Shown here piece by piece: positions 10,521 to 20,850 of a DNA stretch of 64,000 bases. The translations under genes and the position numbers were made by a program. The notes beneath the pieces were generated by a model. It was not told the DNA's origin and did not search any database. It saw only the letters and a program-made list of their open reading frames with translations. Origin of the DNA: Lithobates sylvaticus (lineage: Eukaryota; Chordata; Amphibia; Anura; Ranidae); the NCBI GenBank assembly GCA_028564925.1, contig CM053026.1, forward strand, positions 597,628,161-597,692,160, written 5' to 3'. How positions within the stretch are numbered: position 1 is the stretch's first letter; the number at the start of each line of letters is the position of its first letter.

Positions 10521-11141
10521 TAAGGCTGGATTCACACCTATGCATTTTTAGTGCTTTTTGCATTTTGCAGGTTTGCACTACAGTCCATTTAAAGTGGGGT
10601 TGCGGCCAAAAAAAAAAAAGTGGCTTAAAAATCATAAAAAAATTGAAAAAAAAAATAATTGGAAAAAAAAAAATGTTTTACTCACCTCCAAATGCCTGTT
10701 GCTAGGGGGTCCCTCGTAGTCTGCCACCTTCATTGCCCGGGCTAAACGTCACTTCCTGTAGGCGCCGCACAGTCATCTGGGACCTGTCATGTGTCCCAGA
10801 TGAGTGAGCGTCGAATCACGGCGCGCGGCGCCGCTCGCGCAAGCGCAGTGGGTGCCCGGCTGGGAAGCCACAGCCGGGTTCCCACATTAAGAATGCCGGC
10901 GCCGCAAGCGGAGTGGGGAACGAGGGGGGGTCTCGTTCCCCCCGCATCGCTGGACCTCGGGACAGGTAAGTGTCCGATTATTAAAGGTCAGCAGCTGCAG
11001 TATTTCCAGCTGCTGACTTTTAATTTTTTTTTTTTTTTTTTGGCACTCCACTTTAACATGGTTTTCTATGGAACACGTTCTGTAGTGCAAATCTGCAAAA
11101 TGCAAAAAGCACTAAAAATGCATAGGTGTGAATCCAGTCTT
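10521..11141. mobile_element. MITE with hAT-like 8-bp duplication
   Basis: AGTGTCAG occurs at 10513-10520 and 11142-11149, a perfect 8-bp target duplication as made by hAT elements. The inverted ends are TAAGGCTGGATTCACACC and GGTGTGAATCCAGTCTT. Inner arms continue as GCATTTTTAGTGCTTTTTGC and its inverse. A TTAA-4 element sits in the centre. Confidence 0.82.
10593..11052. mobile_element. TTAA-4 element, copy 2
   Basis: TTAA at 10589-10592 and 11053-11056; ends AGTGGGGTTG and GGCACTCCACT. Carries the AGCAGCTG hairpin (about 10987-11025) and a plus-strand splice-donor match CAGGTAAGT at 10973-10981. It is inverted relative to the copy at 4434-4883. Confidence 0.85.
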
Positions 11142-11828
11142 AGTGTCAGATGGCCCGCAGTCCAGCTATACTATAATATCACAGTCCAGCTATAAGTCAC
11201 TGATCGCCACCAATACTAGTAAATTAAAAACAAAAAATCCAGTATACATACCAGATTGTAGACTCTATTACCTTTGCACAAACCAATCAATATAATTTTA
11301 TTGGGATTTTTTTTCCAAAAATATGTAGCAGAATACAAATTGGCCGAAATTTATAAAGAAATTGAATTTTTTAAGTCTCATTTTGGATATGGTTTATAGC
11401 ATGAAGGAAAAAATATTGTTTGTTTTTCAATATTTTTGGTCTTTTTTCATTTATAGTCAAAAAATAAAAAAAAACAGTGGTGACTGATCAAGTATTACCA
11501 AAAGAAAGCTCTATTTATGGGGGCAAAAATTATATAAATTTAATTTGTGTACAGCGCTCCATGACCACGCAATTGTCAGGTAATACGCAGTGCATGTATA
11601 GCAAAAAATGGCCTGGTCATGAAGGTGGGTAAATCTTCCGGAGGTCAAGTGGTTAAAGGATGCCAGAAGTTCCAACTAGCCTTATCTTATATATGAACCA
11701 TCTTCAACCTCCTTGACATGTTTTTGGAAATAATAAGAGATATCAGATACCTCAGATAAAGATTTCTGGTCTGTTCTGTGTGCAACAGCCTATTCTGTCC
11801 CTGGCAGTGTTTACAAGAGCCTATCTTA

Positions 11829-12122
11829 GGGCCGGTTCACACCAGATGCAGTCCAATGCATTTTTATTCTGCATCAAAACCACTTGGTCAGTGTTCAACA
11901 ATGGATTCCAATGGCCCTAGTTCACCCCAGTACAGTGCATTCCAGTGCAGTCATCAAATGTAGAACATGGTGCTTTTTTCATGTATGGAACGCATCTGGA
12001 ATGTGGCAAAATGCGTCAATTGAGATGAAGAAAAAAAGGGAGAAAAACACACTGGAACGCATCAAAAACGCACATGCAGAAATCCACCCAGAACGCAGAA
12101 ATTGTGGTGTGAACCAGTCCTC
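11829..12122. mobile_element. MITE of the GGTTCACACCAGATGCAG type, copy 1
   Basis: Left end GGGCCGGTTCACACCAGATG, right end TTGTGGTGTGAACCAGTCC. Same family as 13660-14065. Centre holds ACACTGGAACGCA-type motifs. Confidence 0.7.
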
Positions 12123-12149
12123 AAAACTTTTACCTCAGAGGAACCCTAA

Positions 12150-12560
12150 TGCCGCATACACACGACCAGACTTTTAGACGGACTAGGTCCGACGGTCTTC
12201 CCGACGGACTTTCGGTGGAGTTCCGACGGACTTTGCGAATGAACGGACTTGGCCACACACAATCACACCAAAGTCCGATGGATTTGAACGTGATGACGTA
12301 CGACCTGACTAGCATAAGGAAGTTCATAGCCAGTAGCCAATAGCTGCCCTAGCATTGTTTTTTGTCTGTCGGACTAGCATACACACGAACGGATTTTTCG
12401 CAGAGTTACGGCAGAAAAATTTGAAACATGTTCTATTTCTAAAGTCCATCAGATTTTTGGACAGCAAAGGTCCGAGGGAGCCCACACACAATCTAATTGT
12501 CCGACGGATTTGTTCCGTCGGACCTTTGCTGTTGAAAAGTCCGGTCGTGTGTACGCGGCA
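12150..12560. mobile_element. TWA-B MITE, copy 2
   Basis: Ends TGCCGCATACACACGACC and GGTCGTGTGTACGCGGCA; TAA (12147-12149) and TTA (12561-12563) flank. Internal GGACTTTG / CAAAGTCC and TCCGACGGA blocks fold back. Confidence 0.85.
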
Positions 12561-12565
12561 TTAGA

Positions 12566-12833
12566 AATAATTTTCAGGTCTCGGGGAATTCCTGCTAAAA
12601 TAAATTCATTGGGGGGGCATTGTGAAGAATGCTCCCTTGCTATATTGGTCCTAATTCCACCCTTCCAGGCAGCTAAAAAAAATAATTGTTGTGATGTAGC
12701 TGGTACTGCCAAGTGGTATTGGACCGGGAACTATGCAAGAACCATTGGATTGGAAGTCCATTGCCCAAAGCTCAAGGAACCTTATTGGTTGAACTAGATG
12801 GACATGTGTCTTTTTTCAACCTGTAACTATGTA
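12566..12833 (+). mobile_element. CR1-type LINE 3' fragment
   Basis: The last 50 bp, GGTTGAACTAGATGGACATG ... TTTTTTCAACCTGTAACTATG, match in inverted orientation the 3' tail of the CR1-like element at 35906. The upstream boundary is uncertain. No coding sequence is left. Confidence 0.6.
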
Positions 12834-13081
12834 ACCTTCAACCCTAGCTGCTCCGATTAGGAGGTACTGGGGGTCTACTGGATGATGGTTACAGGTGCTA
12901 ATCTTAGCGAGTTTGTTAACACTTTTGAAGTTAATTGAGAAGGATTTGACAGGAGGCAGGGAAAGGTTGCTTTAACATTTTCTAAAACTCTTAATTAAAG
13001 CCATCCTGTCGGCATAGGTATAGGAATGCAAATTTTAAGGGCGGTTAGTCATCACTGCATTATGACCTGGTTAGTTACATT

Positions 13082-13377
13082 GGGGGTTATTTACGAAAGG
13101 CAAATCCACTTTGCACTACAAGTGCAAACTACAAATGCAAAGTGCACTTGAAATTGCACTGAAAGTGCACTTGGAAGTGCAGTCGCTGTAAATCCGAGGG
13201 GTAGATCTGAAATGAGGGGAAGCTCTGCTGATTTTATTATCCAATCATGTACATAAAATGCTGTTTTTCGTTTTCCTTGCATGTCCCCCTCAGATCTACA
13301 GTGACTGCACTTCCAAGTGCACTTTGAATTTGTAGTTTGCCCTTGTAGTGCAAAGTTGCCTTTAATAAATAACCCCC
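13082..13377. mobile_element. FAM-C MITE, copy 1
   Basis: ATT duplication (13079-13081, 13378-13380). Inverted ends GGGGGTTATTTACGAAAGGC and its inverse. Inside, short words AGTGCA and TTGCAC repeat and fold back. Copies also at 29494 and 34206. Confidence 0.88.
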
Positions 13378-13535
13378 ATTGTCTATAACACACTTGAAAC
13401 TAGTGTTTGGGCTCCTGACCTGTATACTTGTCAGCAATAGTATGTTCCATATATCTATCCTCATAGGTTGTCTTTAGGTGGAGCCAGGTTTCATACACAT
13501 CATAACATAAATCATGTTGCATGTGTGAAAGAATA

Positions 13536-13640
13536 CTGGGGTTATTTTACTAAAACTGTTGAGTGCACAATCTGGTGTAGCTGTGCATGGTAGCCAATCA
13601 GCTTCTAACTTCAACTTGTTCTATTAAGCTTTGACAAAAA
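13536..13640 (+). repeat. Left part of the GGTTTACTAAA family
   Basis: GGGGTTATTTTACTAAAACTG followed by AGCTGTGCATGGTAGCCAATC matches the left half of the element at 28888-29478. The right half is missing or replaced. Confidence 0.65.
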
Positions 13641-13659
13641 AAAAAAAAAAAAGCCTTCA

Positions 13660-14065
13660 GAGCCAGTTTATACCACATGCAGTCCAGTGCATTTTTTTCT
13701 GCATCAAAAACGCATGGAAAGTAGGTTATATCGTTTTTAATGGCATGGTTCGCGCCAGTGCTTGCAGTTCCAGTGCGTTCCAGTTCCACGAAAAAAATAG
13801 TAGAACATGTTGCATTTTTCCTGTACTGGACTATACTGGAATGCTGGAATACACCAAAAACACACTGGAACGCACCGAAATACACCAAAAATACACTGGA
13901 ACGCACCGGAATACACCAAAAAAAAACACACTGGTATGCACATGTCCCTATTTGAAGTTAGGTAAAAAAGAGGATGAAAAATGCACGGGACTGCACCAAA
14001 AACATGTCAAAAACATGCATGCAGAAAAGCATCCAGACTGCGTTTCTATGGTGTGAACTGGCCCT
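13660..14065. mobile_element. MITE of the GGTTCACACCAGATGCAG type, copy 2
   Basis: Left end AGCCAGTTTATACCACATGC, right end TATGGTGTGAACTGGCCCT. At 13853-13935 a unit of about 34 bp (ACACTGGAACGCACCG ... TACACCAAAAA) is repeated two to three times. Confidence 0.72.
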
Positions 14066-14084
14066 AAAGCTAATTGGTTTCTAA

Positions 14085-14260
14085 GCAGAGCTGCAGCGGA
14101 TTTTGACCAGTCCCCCTGTCAGAACACAATAGCTCAGCGGGGAGTTCACTATACTAACAACTGATAGTTAGTACAGCAGCTCCTGTTGAGATTTTCAGTT
14201 TTTCTCATTCAGCCCGCTGGGTTGAACGAAAAAAAAAAAAACTCTCAGTGTGTACTACGC
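14085..14260. repeat. Interspersed repeat, TTACACACAGG-type, partial copy
   Basis: CTGTCAGAACACAATAGCTC and a TTAGTACAGCAGCTCC block match the repeat at 5151-5465. It ends CAGTGTGTACTACGC just before the TTAA of the next element. Confidence 0.6.
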
Positions 14261-14264
14261 TTAA

Positions 14265-14708
14265 AGAGGAAGTAAACCCTGATGGGTTTTACTTCCTTTT
14301 TTGTTCCCTGCAAAGTAAAAGCATAATGTGCTAGTATGCATCGCATACTAGCACATTATGTGACACTTACCTGCAAACGAATCCCACGCTGTCCCCGCTG
14401 AAGGCCACATCCATGTTCGTCCCTCTCCCTTCTGCGGCTGTGGACTCCGGCTCTGTGACTGGCCAGAGTCGCGTGATGTCAACCCCGTGCATGCGTGCAG
14501 GAGCCGCCAGTCAAGGCACTCGCTAGTGAAGAAACAGCACGGAGGGGCCGCTTCCTGACTGCGCATGCGCCAAGGTCATCATTGGCGCAGTACAAAGTAA
14601 ATATCCCCTAAACGACGCACGTTTAGGAGATATTTACTGTACCTATAGGTAAGCCTTATTATAGGCTTACATATAGGTACAACATGAAAATTGAGGTTTA
14701 CAACCTCT
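14265..14708. mobile_element. TTAA-3 element, copy 2 (inverted)
   Basis: TTAA at 14261-14264 and TTAG at 14709-14712. Ends AGAGGAAGTAAACCC and GGTTTACAACCTCT. Same order of parts as 3241-3693 but on the other strand, including the ACCTATAGGTAAGCC hairpin and the intron-like cassette. Confidence 0.82.
14308..14370 (-). other. Intron-like cassette (63 nt) inside TTAA-3, copy 2
   Basis: On the minus strand CAG|GTAAGT (14365-14373) is followed by a perfect 17-bp stem CATAATGTGCTAGTATG with its inverse around loop CGATG, then TTTTACTTTGCAG|G. Length 63 nt, as in copy 1. Confidence 0.5.
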
Positions 14709-14712
14709 TTAG

Positions 14713-15337
14713 GAATTGGTGAACTGCAATTTAATACATTTTGTGTGTGTGTGAGTGGGGGGTAATACCAGTTTAAGACCTTGTTCTTCCTGAAGCACCC
14801 CACAATTCTATTTGTTTTCTCTAATGCCTGGCCACACTGTTTGCACACTAATGACCTCACACTAATGACTTTAGAGTAGGAATGATGTCATATTGTTGCC
14901 ATGATTTTCCTTGGCTCTGGCCTGGATGTAGTCTCAGCCTTCAGCTGATTTATCACACTTTTGCGGTTTCTCAATGAATACCTCCCATTATGTGTGTCAG
15001 GTATGAGCACTTCTGATTCTAAGGTAAGTATTTCATAATGAGCTAGTATGTGGTGCATACTAGCTCATTATGCCTTTTCCCTTGCAGGTCTGAAAAAAAA
15101 AAAAAAGTCAGCGCGTATACAACCGCTTTTAAGGCAGACATTGCATCAGTCACTGATACTAAGGACACCCAAACATCACAATATGCATAACAAGGTATTG
15201 GAAAAATTAAGGCAGACTGGAAAAATGAAATGTGGACTGATATACTGTTAGGTTAGGTTCACATCTATGCAGGTTGCTGTTGATGTGTTTTTCTGGCATG
15301 CTTTGCGGTGTGTTTTCGCGTTTTTTTTCTTTAGCTA
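14713..15337. other. No gene; holds a TTAA-3 core fragment
   Basis: The part 15021-15120 is the centre of a TTAA-3 element without its ends. 15253-15335 is a fragment related to the GGTTCACATCTATGCAGG families. The rest shows nothing recognisable. Confidence 0.5.
15024..15087 (+). other. Intron-like cassette (64 nt), copy 3
   Basis: AAG|GTAAGT at 15021-15029, a perfect 17-bp stem (15034-15050 with 15056-15072, loop TGGTG) and TTTTCCCTTGCAG|G ending at 15087. The eighth stem pair is A:T here, T:A in copy 2 and G:C in copy 1. Confidence 0.5.
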
Positions 15338-15340
15338 TTA

Positions 15341-15723
15341 GGCTACTTTCACACCGAGGCGCTGGGCATGCTGGCTATATTTAGCGCCGCTTTACCGTCG
15401 TTTTAGCGGCTGTTTTACCCCCCCCCCCCCCCGCTAGCGGCTGAAAAAGGGTTAAAACCGCCCGCTGCAGCGGCGCTTTGCAGGTGGGTTTGGATCGCTG
15501 CCCCATTGTTTTCAATGGGAAGGGGTGCTTTAGGAGCGGTAAATACACCGCTACTACAGCGCTCCAAAGATGCTGCTTGCAGGACATTTTTCAGCATCCT
15601 GCAAGCGCACCGCTCCAGTGTGAAAGCCCTCAGGCTTTCACACTGGAGAGACAGCAGCGGCTGTTTGAAGGCGCTATTTTTAGAACTTTAGCGCCTGCAA
15701 AGCGCCTCAGTGTGAAAGGGGCC
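15341..15723. mobile_element. TWA-A MITE, copy 3
   Basis: TTA duplication (15338-15340, 15724-15726). Ends GGCTACTTTCACACCGAGGC and GCCTCAGTGTGAAAGGGGCC. Contains a C-run near 15418-15432. Confidence 0.88.
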
Positions 15724-15837
15724 TTAGGAAAGAATGGCAGTTCTGTTCATGGAGTGCGACTTTGATACGACTTTACACTCTCTGGCACTCAAGTAGCATC
15801 AAAGTAGTGCAAAAAACATGTGTCCAAAGTTGCATGC

Positions 15838-15898
15838 TAGGGTTAGGGTTAAGGCCTAGGGTTAAGGTTAAATGTTGGGTTAGAGTTAAGCCTTGTAC
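15838..15898. repeat. Short degenerate telomere-like tract
   Basis: AGGGTTAGGGTTA followed by GGGTTAAGG and GGGTTAGAG words. Two to five near-TTAGGG units only; it abuts the left end of the Harbinger remnant. Confidence 0.5.
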
Positions 15899-16246
15899 AC
15901 ACGATCGGATTTTCCGACGGGAAAGGTGTGATGACAGTTTTTAAGATCAAGGGTACAACTATGTTGGTGTCCCTTGTCAATTTTACATTGTATTTTTTTA
16001 AACGTAACTGCCTACTCCCAAACTGTCGTTTGAAGTAAAACACAAAGCCAAGTATTATTCTTCACAATTTTTTTATTGTGCATTAAAAAAAGGAAACAAA
16101 TAAAATTAGACATGCTATCTGCCAATAGAACTTAACCAAAAAGTGCATTCTATGCATCCAAATATATAGAAAATATAACAAATCAAATCATTATTATTCA
16201 ACCAAAAAAATAAAATAAAAGCCTCATGTATGTGTCCTGCTTTTAA

Positions 16247-17158
16247 CCACTTGCCGACCGGCGCACGACGATATACGTCGACAGAATGGCACGTACAGGC
16301 AGGAGGGCGTATATATAAGTCCCTCCTTTAGCCTGTCCGTGCCATCGGGAGCGCGCCGGGAGCGGCGCGCTCCCGCGCCGGTCGGGACCCCCGTGAGTCC
16401 GATCGCTCCCCGTTCTGCCTAGCAACTAGTGACGCCGATCTCTGCTCCCTGTGATTGGAGCAGAGATCAGCATTCACTAGCTGACAGCCACGCCCCCCCA
16501 CAGTAAAAAACACACCCTTAGGCATACTTAACTCTTACACTGCCCCCTTGTGGTTAACCCCTTCACTGCCAGTGTCATTTATACAGAAATCAATGCATTT
16601 AAATGCATTAATTGCTGTAAAAAATGACAATGGTCCCAAAAATGTGTCAAAAATGTCCGATGTGTCCGCCATAATGTCGCAGTCACAAAAAAAAACGCAG
16701 ATCTCCGCCATTACTAATAAAAAAAAAAATATTAATAAAAATGCTATAAAACTATTCCCTATCTTGTAAACGCTATAACTTCTGCGCAAACCGATCAATA
16801 ATCGCATATTGCGATTTTTTTTACCAAAAATATGTAGAAGAATACGTATCGGCCTAAACTCAGGAAAAAATAAGTTATTTTATATATTTTTTGGGGATAT
16901 TTATTATAGCAAAAAATAAAAAATAATGCATTTTTTTCAAAATCGTCGCTCTATTTTTGTTTATAGCGCAAAAAATAAAAACCGCAGGGGCGATCAAATA
17001 CCACCAAAAGAAAGCTCTATTTGTGGGAAAAAAAGGACGTCAATTTTGTTTGGGAGCCACGTCGCACGACCGCGCAATTGTCAGTTAAAGCGACGCAGTG
17101 CCGAATCGCAAAAAGGGGCCTGGTCCTTTGGCTGCAAATTGGTCCGGTCTGAAAGTGG
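16247..17158. mobile_element. TTAA-1 element, full copy
   Basis: TTAA at 16243-16246 and 17159-17162. Left end CCACTTGCCGACCG, right end GGTCTGAAAGTGG. 912 bp. Contains GACATATACG-like CpG-rich left part, an AT-rich middle and the block ACCACCAAAAGAAAGCTC. It splits the Harbinger transposase remnant exactly at its TTAA. Confidence 0.88.
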
Positions 17159-17159
17159 T

Positions 17160-17272
17160 TAAATATAGGGGGTCAACAATGCCAAGAGTTGGTGAAAGCA
17201 GGGGTCCGTCATCCAGGGATCATTCTGAAAATCATCTGGATTATTCTCCTGGACCTCCCGCAGCAAAGGCAT
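17160..17272 (-). pseudogene. HARBI1-like transposase fragment
   Basis: A 36-codon run reads MPLLREVQENNPDDFQNDPW and continues with MTDPCFHQLLALLTPYI. The pattern LLRE-x-P-x-DF-x-N ... F-x-x-LL-x-L-x-P-x-I is typical of the amino-terminal part of Harbinger nucleases (DDE superfamily). The following stop comes from the TTAA-1 insertion. Only this part is present. Confidence 0.7.
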
Positions 17273-17439
17273 ATGACATAATTAATAAAGCAACCAATTT
17301 TTGGTCCAAGAACTCCTCCTCCTCCTCCTCCTGTTTCTGGACTGGACTTGGGTCAAAGCAATAACTCCAAGGCCACGTTATCTTCTCCGATTTCGCAACA
17401 TGTCTGGTTGACGAACGGCCGCTCAGAAACAAACTGAAC

Positions 17440-17545
17440 AGCGCGAAATTAAAAGCGCGAAATGAAAAGCATGAAATGAAAAGCACTAAATGAAAAGCTT
17501 GAAATGAAAAGCGACAAAGTAAAGCAACAAATGTAAAGTGCGAAT
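17440..17545. repeat. Tandem repeat, AAGCGCGAAATGAA-type units
   Basis: Six to seven imperfect 15-17-bp units (GCGCGAAAT-GAAAAGC, CATGAAATGAAAAGC). It lies within the 5' part of the Harbinger remnant. The 169-codon minus-strand open frame that spans it ends in this repeat and is not called. Confidence 0.75.
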
Positions 17546-17699
17546 CAACACTCACCAAACTTCTACTAACACTAACGCTAAAGAACTGAAAAACCACGTA
17601 GTACGTTCGTGTTTGTTGGCCAACAATTCCTTGCCGTTTGTATGCAAGACAAAATCCAGGCACACGCTTCGGACAATCCAAATTTCCGGTCTCAGCCGT

Positions 17700-17765
17700 G
17701 ACCTGACGTGACATCACCTGGTTCCTCCCGACGCGTTGCGTCTCTGACACGTGACTTTTTTCAAG
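17700..17765 (-). repeat. Degenerate hammerhead-like segment
   Basis: On the minus strand: TTGAAAAAAG, then GTC-ACGTGTCAGA-GAC, then GCAA, then CGCGTC and GGGAGG. Order and spacing resemble the motif at 38351-38395, but core bases are changed (GCAA for GAAA). Confidence 0.3.
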
Positions 17766-18410
17766 GGCCCTTGGATTTATATTGGACTTAATGAATTAAT
17801 ATAACATCACTGGATTTGGATCTTTCTACACTGTCACTTTATTATTGTGTTTTTTTTTTTTTACACTATTTTTTGTACTGAACCTTATTATTAATTCAAC
17901 ATTTTTTGCACTTTGAATAGACTCTGCTTCACTGGATTGAATTCATTTGTTTTATATATTTTATGTTGACCACTTTTATTCATTTTATCTTATTTGAATT
18001 ATATTCACGTGTGATATTTGTTTCCCTATTATTATTCTACATGTTTATATTAATATGTGAGCACTGTTTTACATGGGTTTAGCACCTTTCCACTTATTGT
18101 GGTTTATACTCAGTGAACAGAACTGTCATACTTTCCTATTAGCTAAAAAAAACGCCTCAACATGCATTAAAAAAAGGCATAAAAAATGCAACACTTGTGT
18201 TTTTGGTGCGGGTCCATTGAATCCTATTACACGCAAAACGCAATCTGCTGCAGAAAAAAATAAGTCTCTGACCCTTTCCAAAAAACACACCGGCTCAAAA
18301 CACACAGATGTAAACTAAATCCATACAAAACTCAAAACTCAAAAAGCACAGAAAAAAATAAAAAATAAATTAAACGCAATTAAACCAAAAACAGGAAATG
18401 AACTCATAGG
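17766..18410. other. No gene seen
   Basis: T-rich sequence with short TTATT words to about 18070, then an A-rich stretch with CAAAACGCA-like words. Probably old repeat material without clear ends. Confidence 0.5.
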
Positions 18411-18634
18411 TGTTGATTTACTAAGGGCTTTGAAAGGGAATTTTCCCCAAAGCTTAATGAATGAGGTGAAGTTGTGGTGACTTCCATCATCTAATCATGT
18501 GAAAGCACAATGCTGTTTTTTTACTTTCCTTGCATGCGATTGGGTATTTTTTTGTGAAACTTCATCACATTCACTAATGAAAATACAGTTTCCCTTGCTA
18601 AATGAACAGCTTATTTTCCTTTAGTAAATCAACT
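18411..18634. mobile_element. MITE of the GTTGATTTACTAA type, copy 1
   Basis: Ends GGTGTTGATTTACTAAGG and CCTTTAGTAAATCAACTCC are inverted; 224 bp. A related copy lies at 24486-24710. Confidence 0.75.
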
Positions 18635-18837
18635 CCATATTCTCAGTAGACATCCAGGCCTTTCTAGGAACAACCTGGGCAGACATTTTAGGGTCTTCCA
18701 TGTATCCTATAGTACTGAAAGAAGAGACCATGAACCATGCTAAAAATCTAATCACTTTACAAACCTGATCATTGTAAATTTAGCCCAGGCAATCAGATCA
18801 GCCTGTTTATCTTGAATGCCAGCAACATTGATTTTAA

Positions 18838-20017
18838 CCCCCCTGGCGGTAATCCCGAGTCTGGCTCGGGGTGGAACTTCAGTACCATAAGCGGTAACCC
18901 CCGAGCCTCGGGATCGCATTGCAGGATACAGGGAGACTTACTTACCTTGTCCCCTGGATCCTGCGATGTCTCCCCGCTGTGTGTGCGAGCTCCTTCGCTC
19001 GATTCACACAGTGCCTGAGTTCCGCTGATCTCCGTTCCCTGCAACGTTACGGCGCACGGGAGCGGAGATCAGCGCCAAATTCAAAAAAGCAAAAACACAC
19101 AAAACACATACAGTACTGTAATCTTACAGATGTATAAAAAAATTACACATCCCCTTGTCCCTAGTGGTCTGTCCAGTGCCCTGCATGTAGTTTTATATTA
19201 TAAATACATTTTTTCTGCCTGGAATTTGGAGATTGTCCATAGCAACCAAAAAGTTTCCCTTTATGTCAAAAGTGATTTTAGACCAGCTAGAAAACAGCGA
19301 TAATAAATTAGAATCACTTGCAGAATTGAGCGATAGCTGGGGCGTTTTTCAGGCACTACAGCGCTAAAAATAGCGCCTGTACAGCGCCTGAAAAAATCCG
19401 GCCCCACTGGAGCGGAGCAGAGCGGTGCGCCAGCAGGACGGTCAAAAAAGTCCTGCTAGCAGCATCTTTGGAGTGGTGAAAGAGCGGTGTATTCACCGCT
19501 CCTATACCGCTCCTACCCATTGAAATCAATGGGACACCGCGGTAATACCGCGGCAATACCGCCGGCAAAGTGCCGCTGCAGCAGCGTTTTGCGGGGGGGC
19601 TCAACCCTTTTTCGGCCGATAGCGGGGGTTAAAACTGCCCCGCTATCAGCTGAATACCGCTCCAAAAACTACGGTAAAGCAGTGTTAAATATAGCGCTGC
19701 TTTGCCGCCGACGCCGCTCCCGCCCCAGTGTAAAAGGGGCCTAAATCTAATGACAGCGACAATTCTGCAACTGAGCAAATTTCAGTGTTTTTGATTTGAT
19801 TACATTATTGAATAATTTTTATAGTTATTTATTATATTATAATTTATGATTTTGTGTTTATCATAACCGGGATGTCTACTAGACTCTTATTTGGACAGAT
19901 TTAAGTGAGTTATTCCTAAGAATTGCAGGCCTACAATATAAAACGCCAAATTTCCATGCAAAATAATTGTATTGCTTTCAGCACCTAAAATCAGAACTAA
20001 TCATTCCGCCAGGAAGG
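18838..20017. mobile_element. TTAA-2 element, copy 1, with nested TWA-A
   Basis: TTAA at 18834-18837 and 20018-20021. Ends CCCCCCTGGCGGTAA and CCGCCAGGAAGG. A minus-strand splice-donor match (AAG|GTAAGT) lies at 18940-18948. Interrupted by a TWA-A element at 19337-19742; without it about 770 bp, as in the copy at 32937. Confidence 0.85.
19337..19742. mobile_element. TWA-A MITE, copy 4 (left end trimmed)
   Basis: Right end CGCCCCAGTGTAAAAGGGGCC then TAA. The left begins CTGGGGCGTTTTTCAGG, so the outer 15-17 bases are missing. Carries the AATCAATGGGA centre and GCTAGCAGCATCTTTGGAG block. Confidence 0.8.
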
Positions 20018-20021
20018 TTAA

Positions 20022-20422
20022 TGTAAGCACTAATGAAGCACTTAGTATTAAAAAAAAAACACTAAAACAGACAAGAAAACAAATAAAAAAAAGTACCTTA
20101 ATCCTATTCCATCATGGACCTAACAGAACCTAACAGGATTTAGCAGTGCATTAAACCCCACCAATCAATGTGAAAAGATTTATCTGATGCTGATGATTGT
20201 CAGTACTTGGCAAACTCACATTAGACTTTTAGCTTATGGGCAATCCATACATTGGAATGGGCTGCCACTCCAACACAGCCCAGGTTTTCTGCAGCATTAA
20301 TGTCAACACAGTGCACCACAACACTTTGATGGCTCACCACACTGTTTTGTATGTTACTCTACATTGCATGGCAAAATGTGCATTTAGGTTTCTTTTATTG
20401 GCATTTTACTGTGCCTTATACC
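20022..20422. other. No gene seen
   Basis: Unremarkable sequence between two transposons. Confidence 0.6.
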
Positions 20423-20578
20423 CAGTGTTAATTTTGGCATCAAATTTTGATTTAGTTTTAGTTATAGTCTTTTGACTAAAATGCCATTTTAGTTTTGGTC
20501 CCGTTTTAGTCATCTGCAATTATTTTAGTTTTAGTCATCCAATTCGCAGAACATTTTAAAATCTGTTCTTTCCAATGT

Positions 20579-20849
20579 GTCTGGTTCACATATGTGCGTT
20601 GCATCCGCATTGCCCAAAAAAACTGTGCGTTTTCTAGGCATTACGGTGCGAATTGCAGGCACGCTATCTTCATTATCTTCTATTATTGTTCCGTTGTGAA
20701 CACAAATTCTCTCCCTGCTCACTACACCTCCACCCTCTCCCAGGTCAGCTGATCCGCAGCAACAGAGAGGAACCGCTGAACAACAGTTTTTTCTCTTCGC
20801 AGAGAGAACGGAGCTGGAATTCGCACTGCACATGTGTGAATCCAGCCTT
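20579..20849. mobile_element. MITE of the GGTTCACATATGTGC type
   Basis: Left end GTCTGGTTCACATATGTGCG, right end GCACATGTGTGAATCCAGCC, inverted relatives. A TWA-A element abuts its right end. Confidence 0.65.
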
Positions 20850-20850
20850 A

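Larger units (their letters stand above)
10066..11652. mobile_element. TTAA-1 element hosting two nested elements
   Basis: TTAA at 10062-10065 and 11653-11656; left end GCACTTGCCAACCGC, right end GGTCAAGTGG. Contains the family's ACCAAAAATATGTAG-like and ACCACCAAAAGAAAGCTC-like blocks (11306-11516). It is interrupted at 10521-11141. Without the inserts it would be about 0.97 kb, close to the other copies (896-968 bp). Confidence 0.82.
15900..17760 (-). mobile_element. PIF/Harbinger element remnant, split by TTAA-1
   Basis: The left end GCCTTGTACACACGATCGG is the TWA-B terminus, preceded by TAA (15897-15899). At 17160-17272 the minus strand encodes a HARBI1-like stretch. 16247-17158 is a later TTAA-1 insertion. 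Between the left end and that insertion lie only about 340 bp of AT-rich sequence with minus-strand TTTATT/AATAAA signals, so most of the transposase is lost. I cannot place the right end; it may lie near 17760 or be missing. Confidence 0.6.

Noticed and set aside
17241-17750. 169-codon minus-strand frame
   Set aside because: It spans a tandem repeat and a run of glutamate codons from (CTC)n, and is in another frame than the recognisable HARBI1-like fragment.
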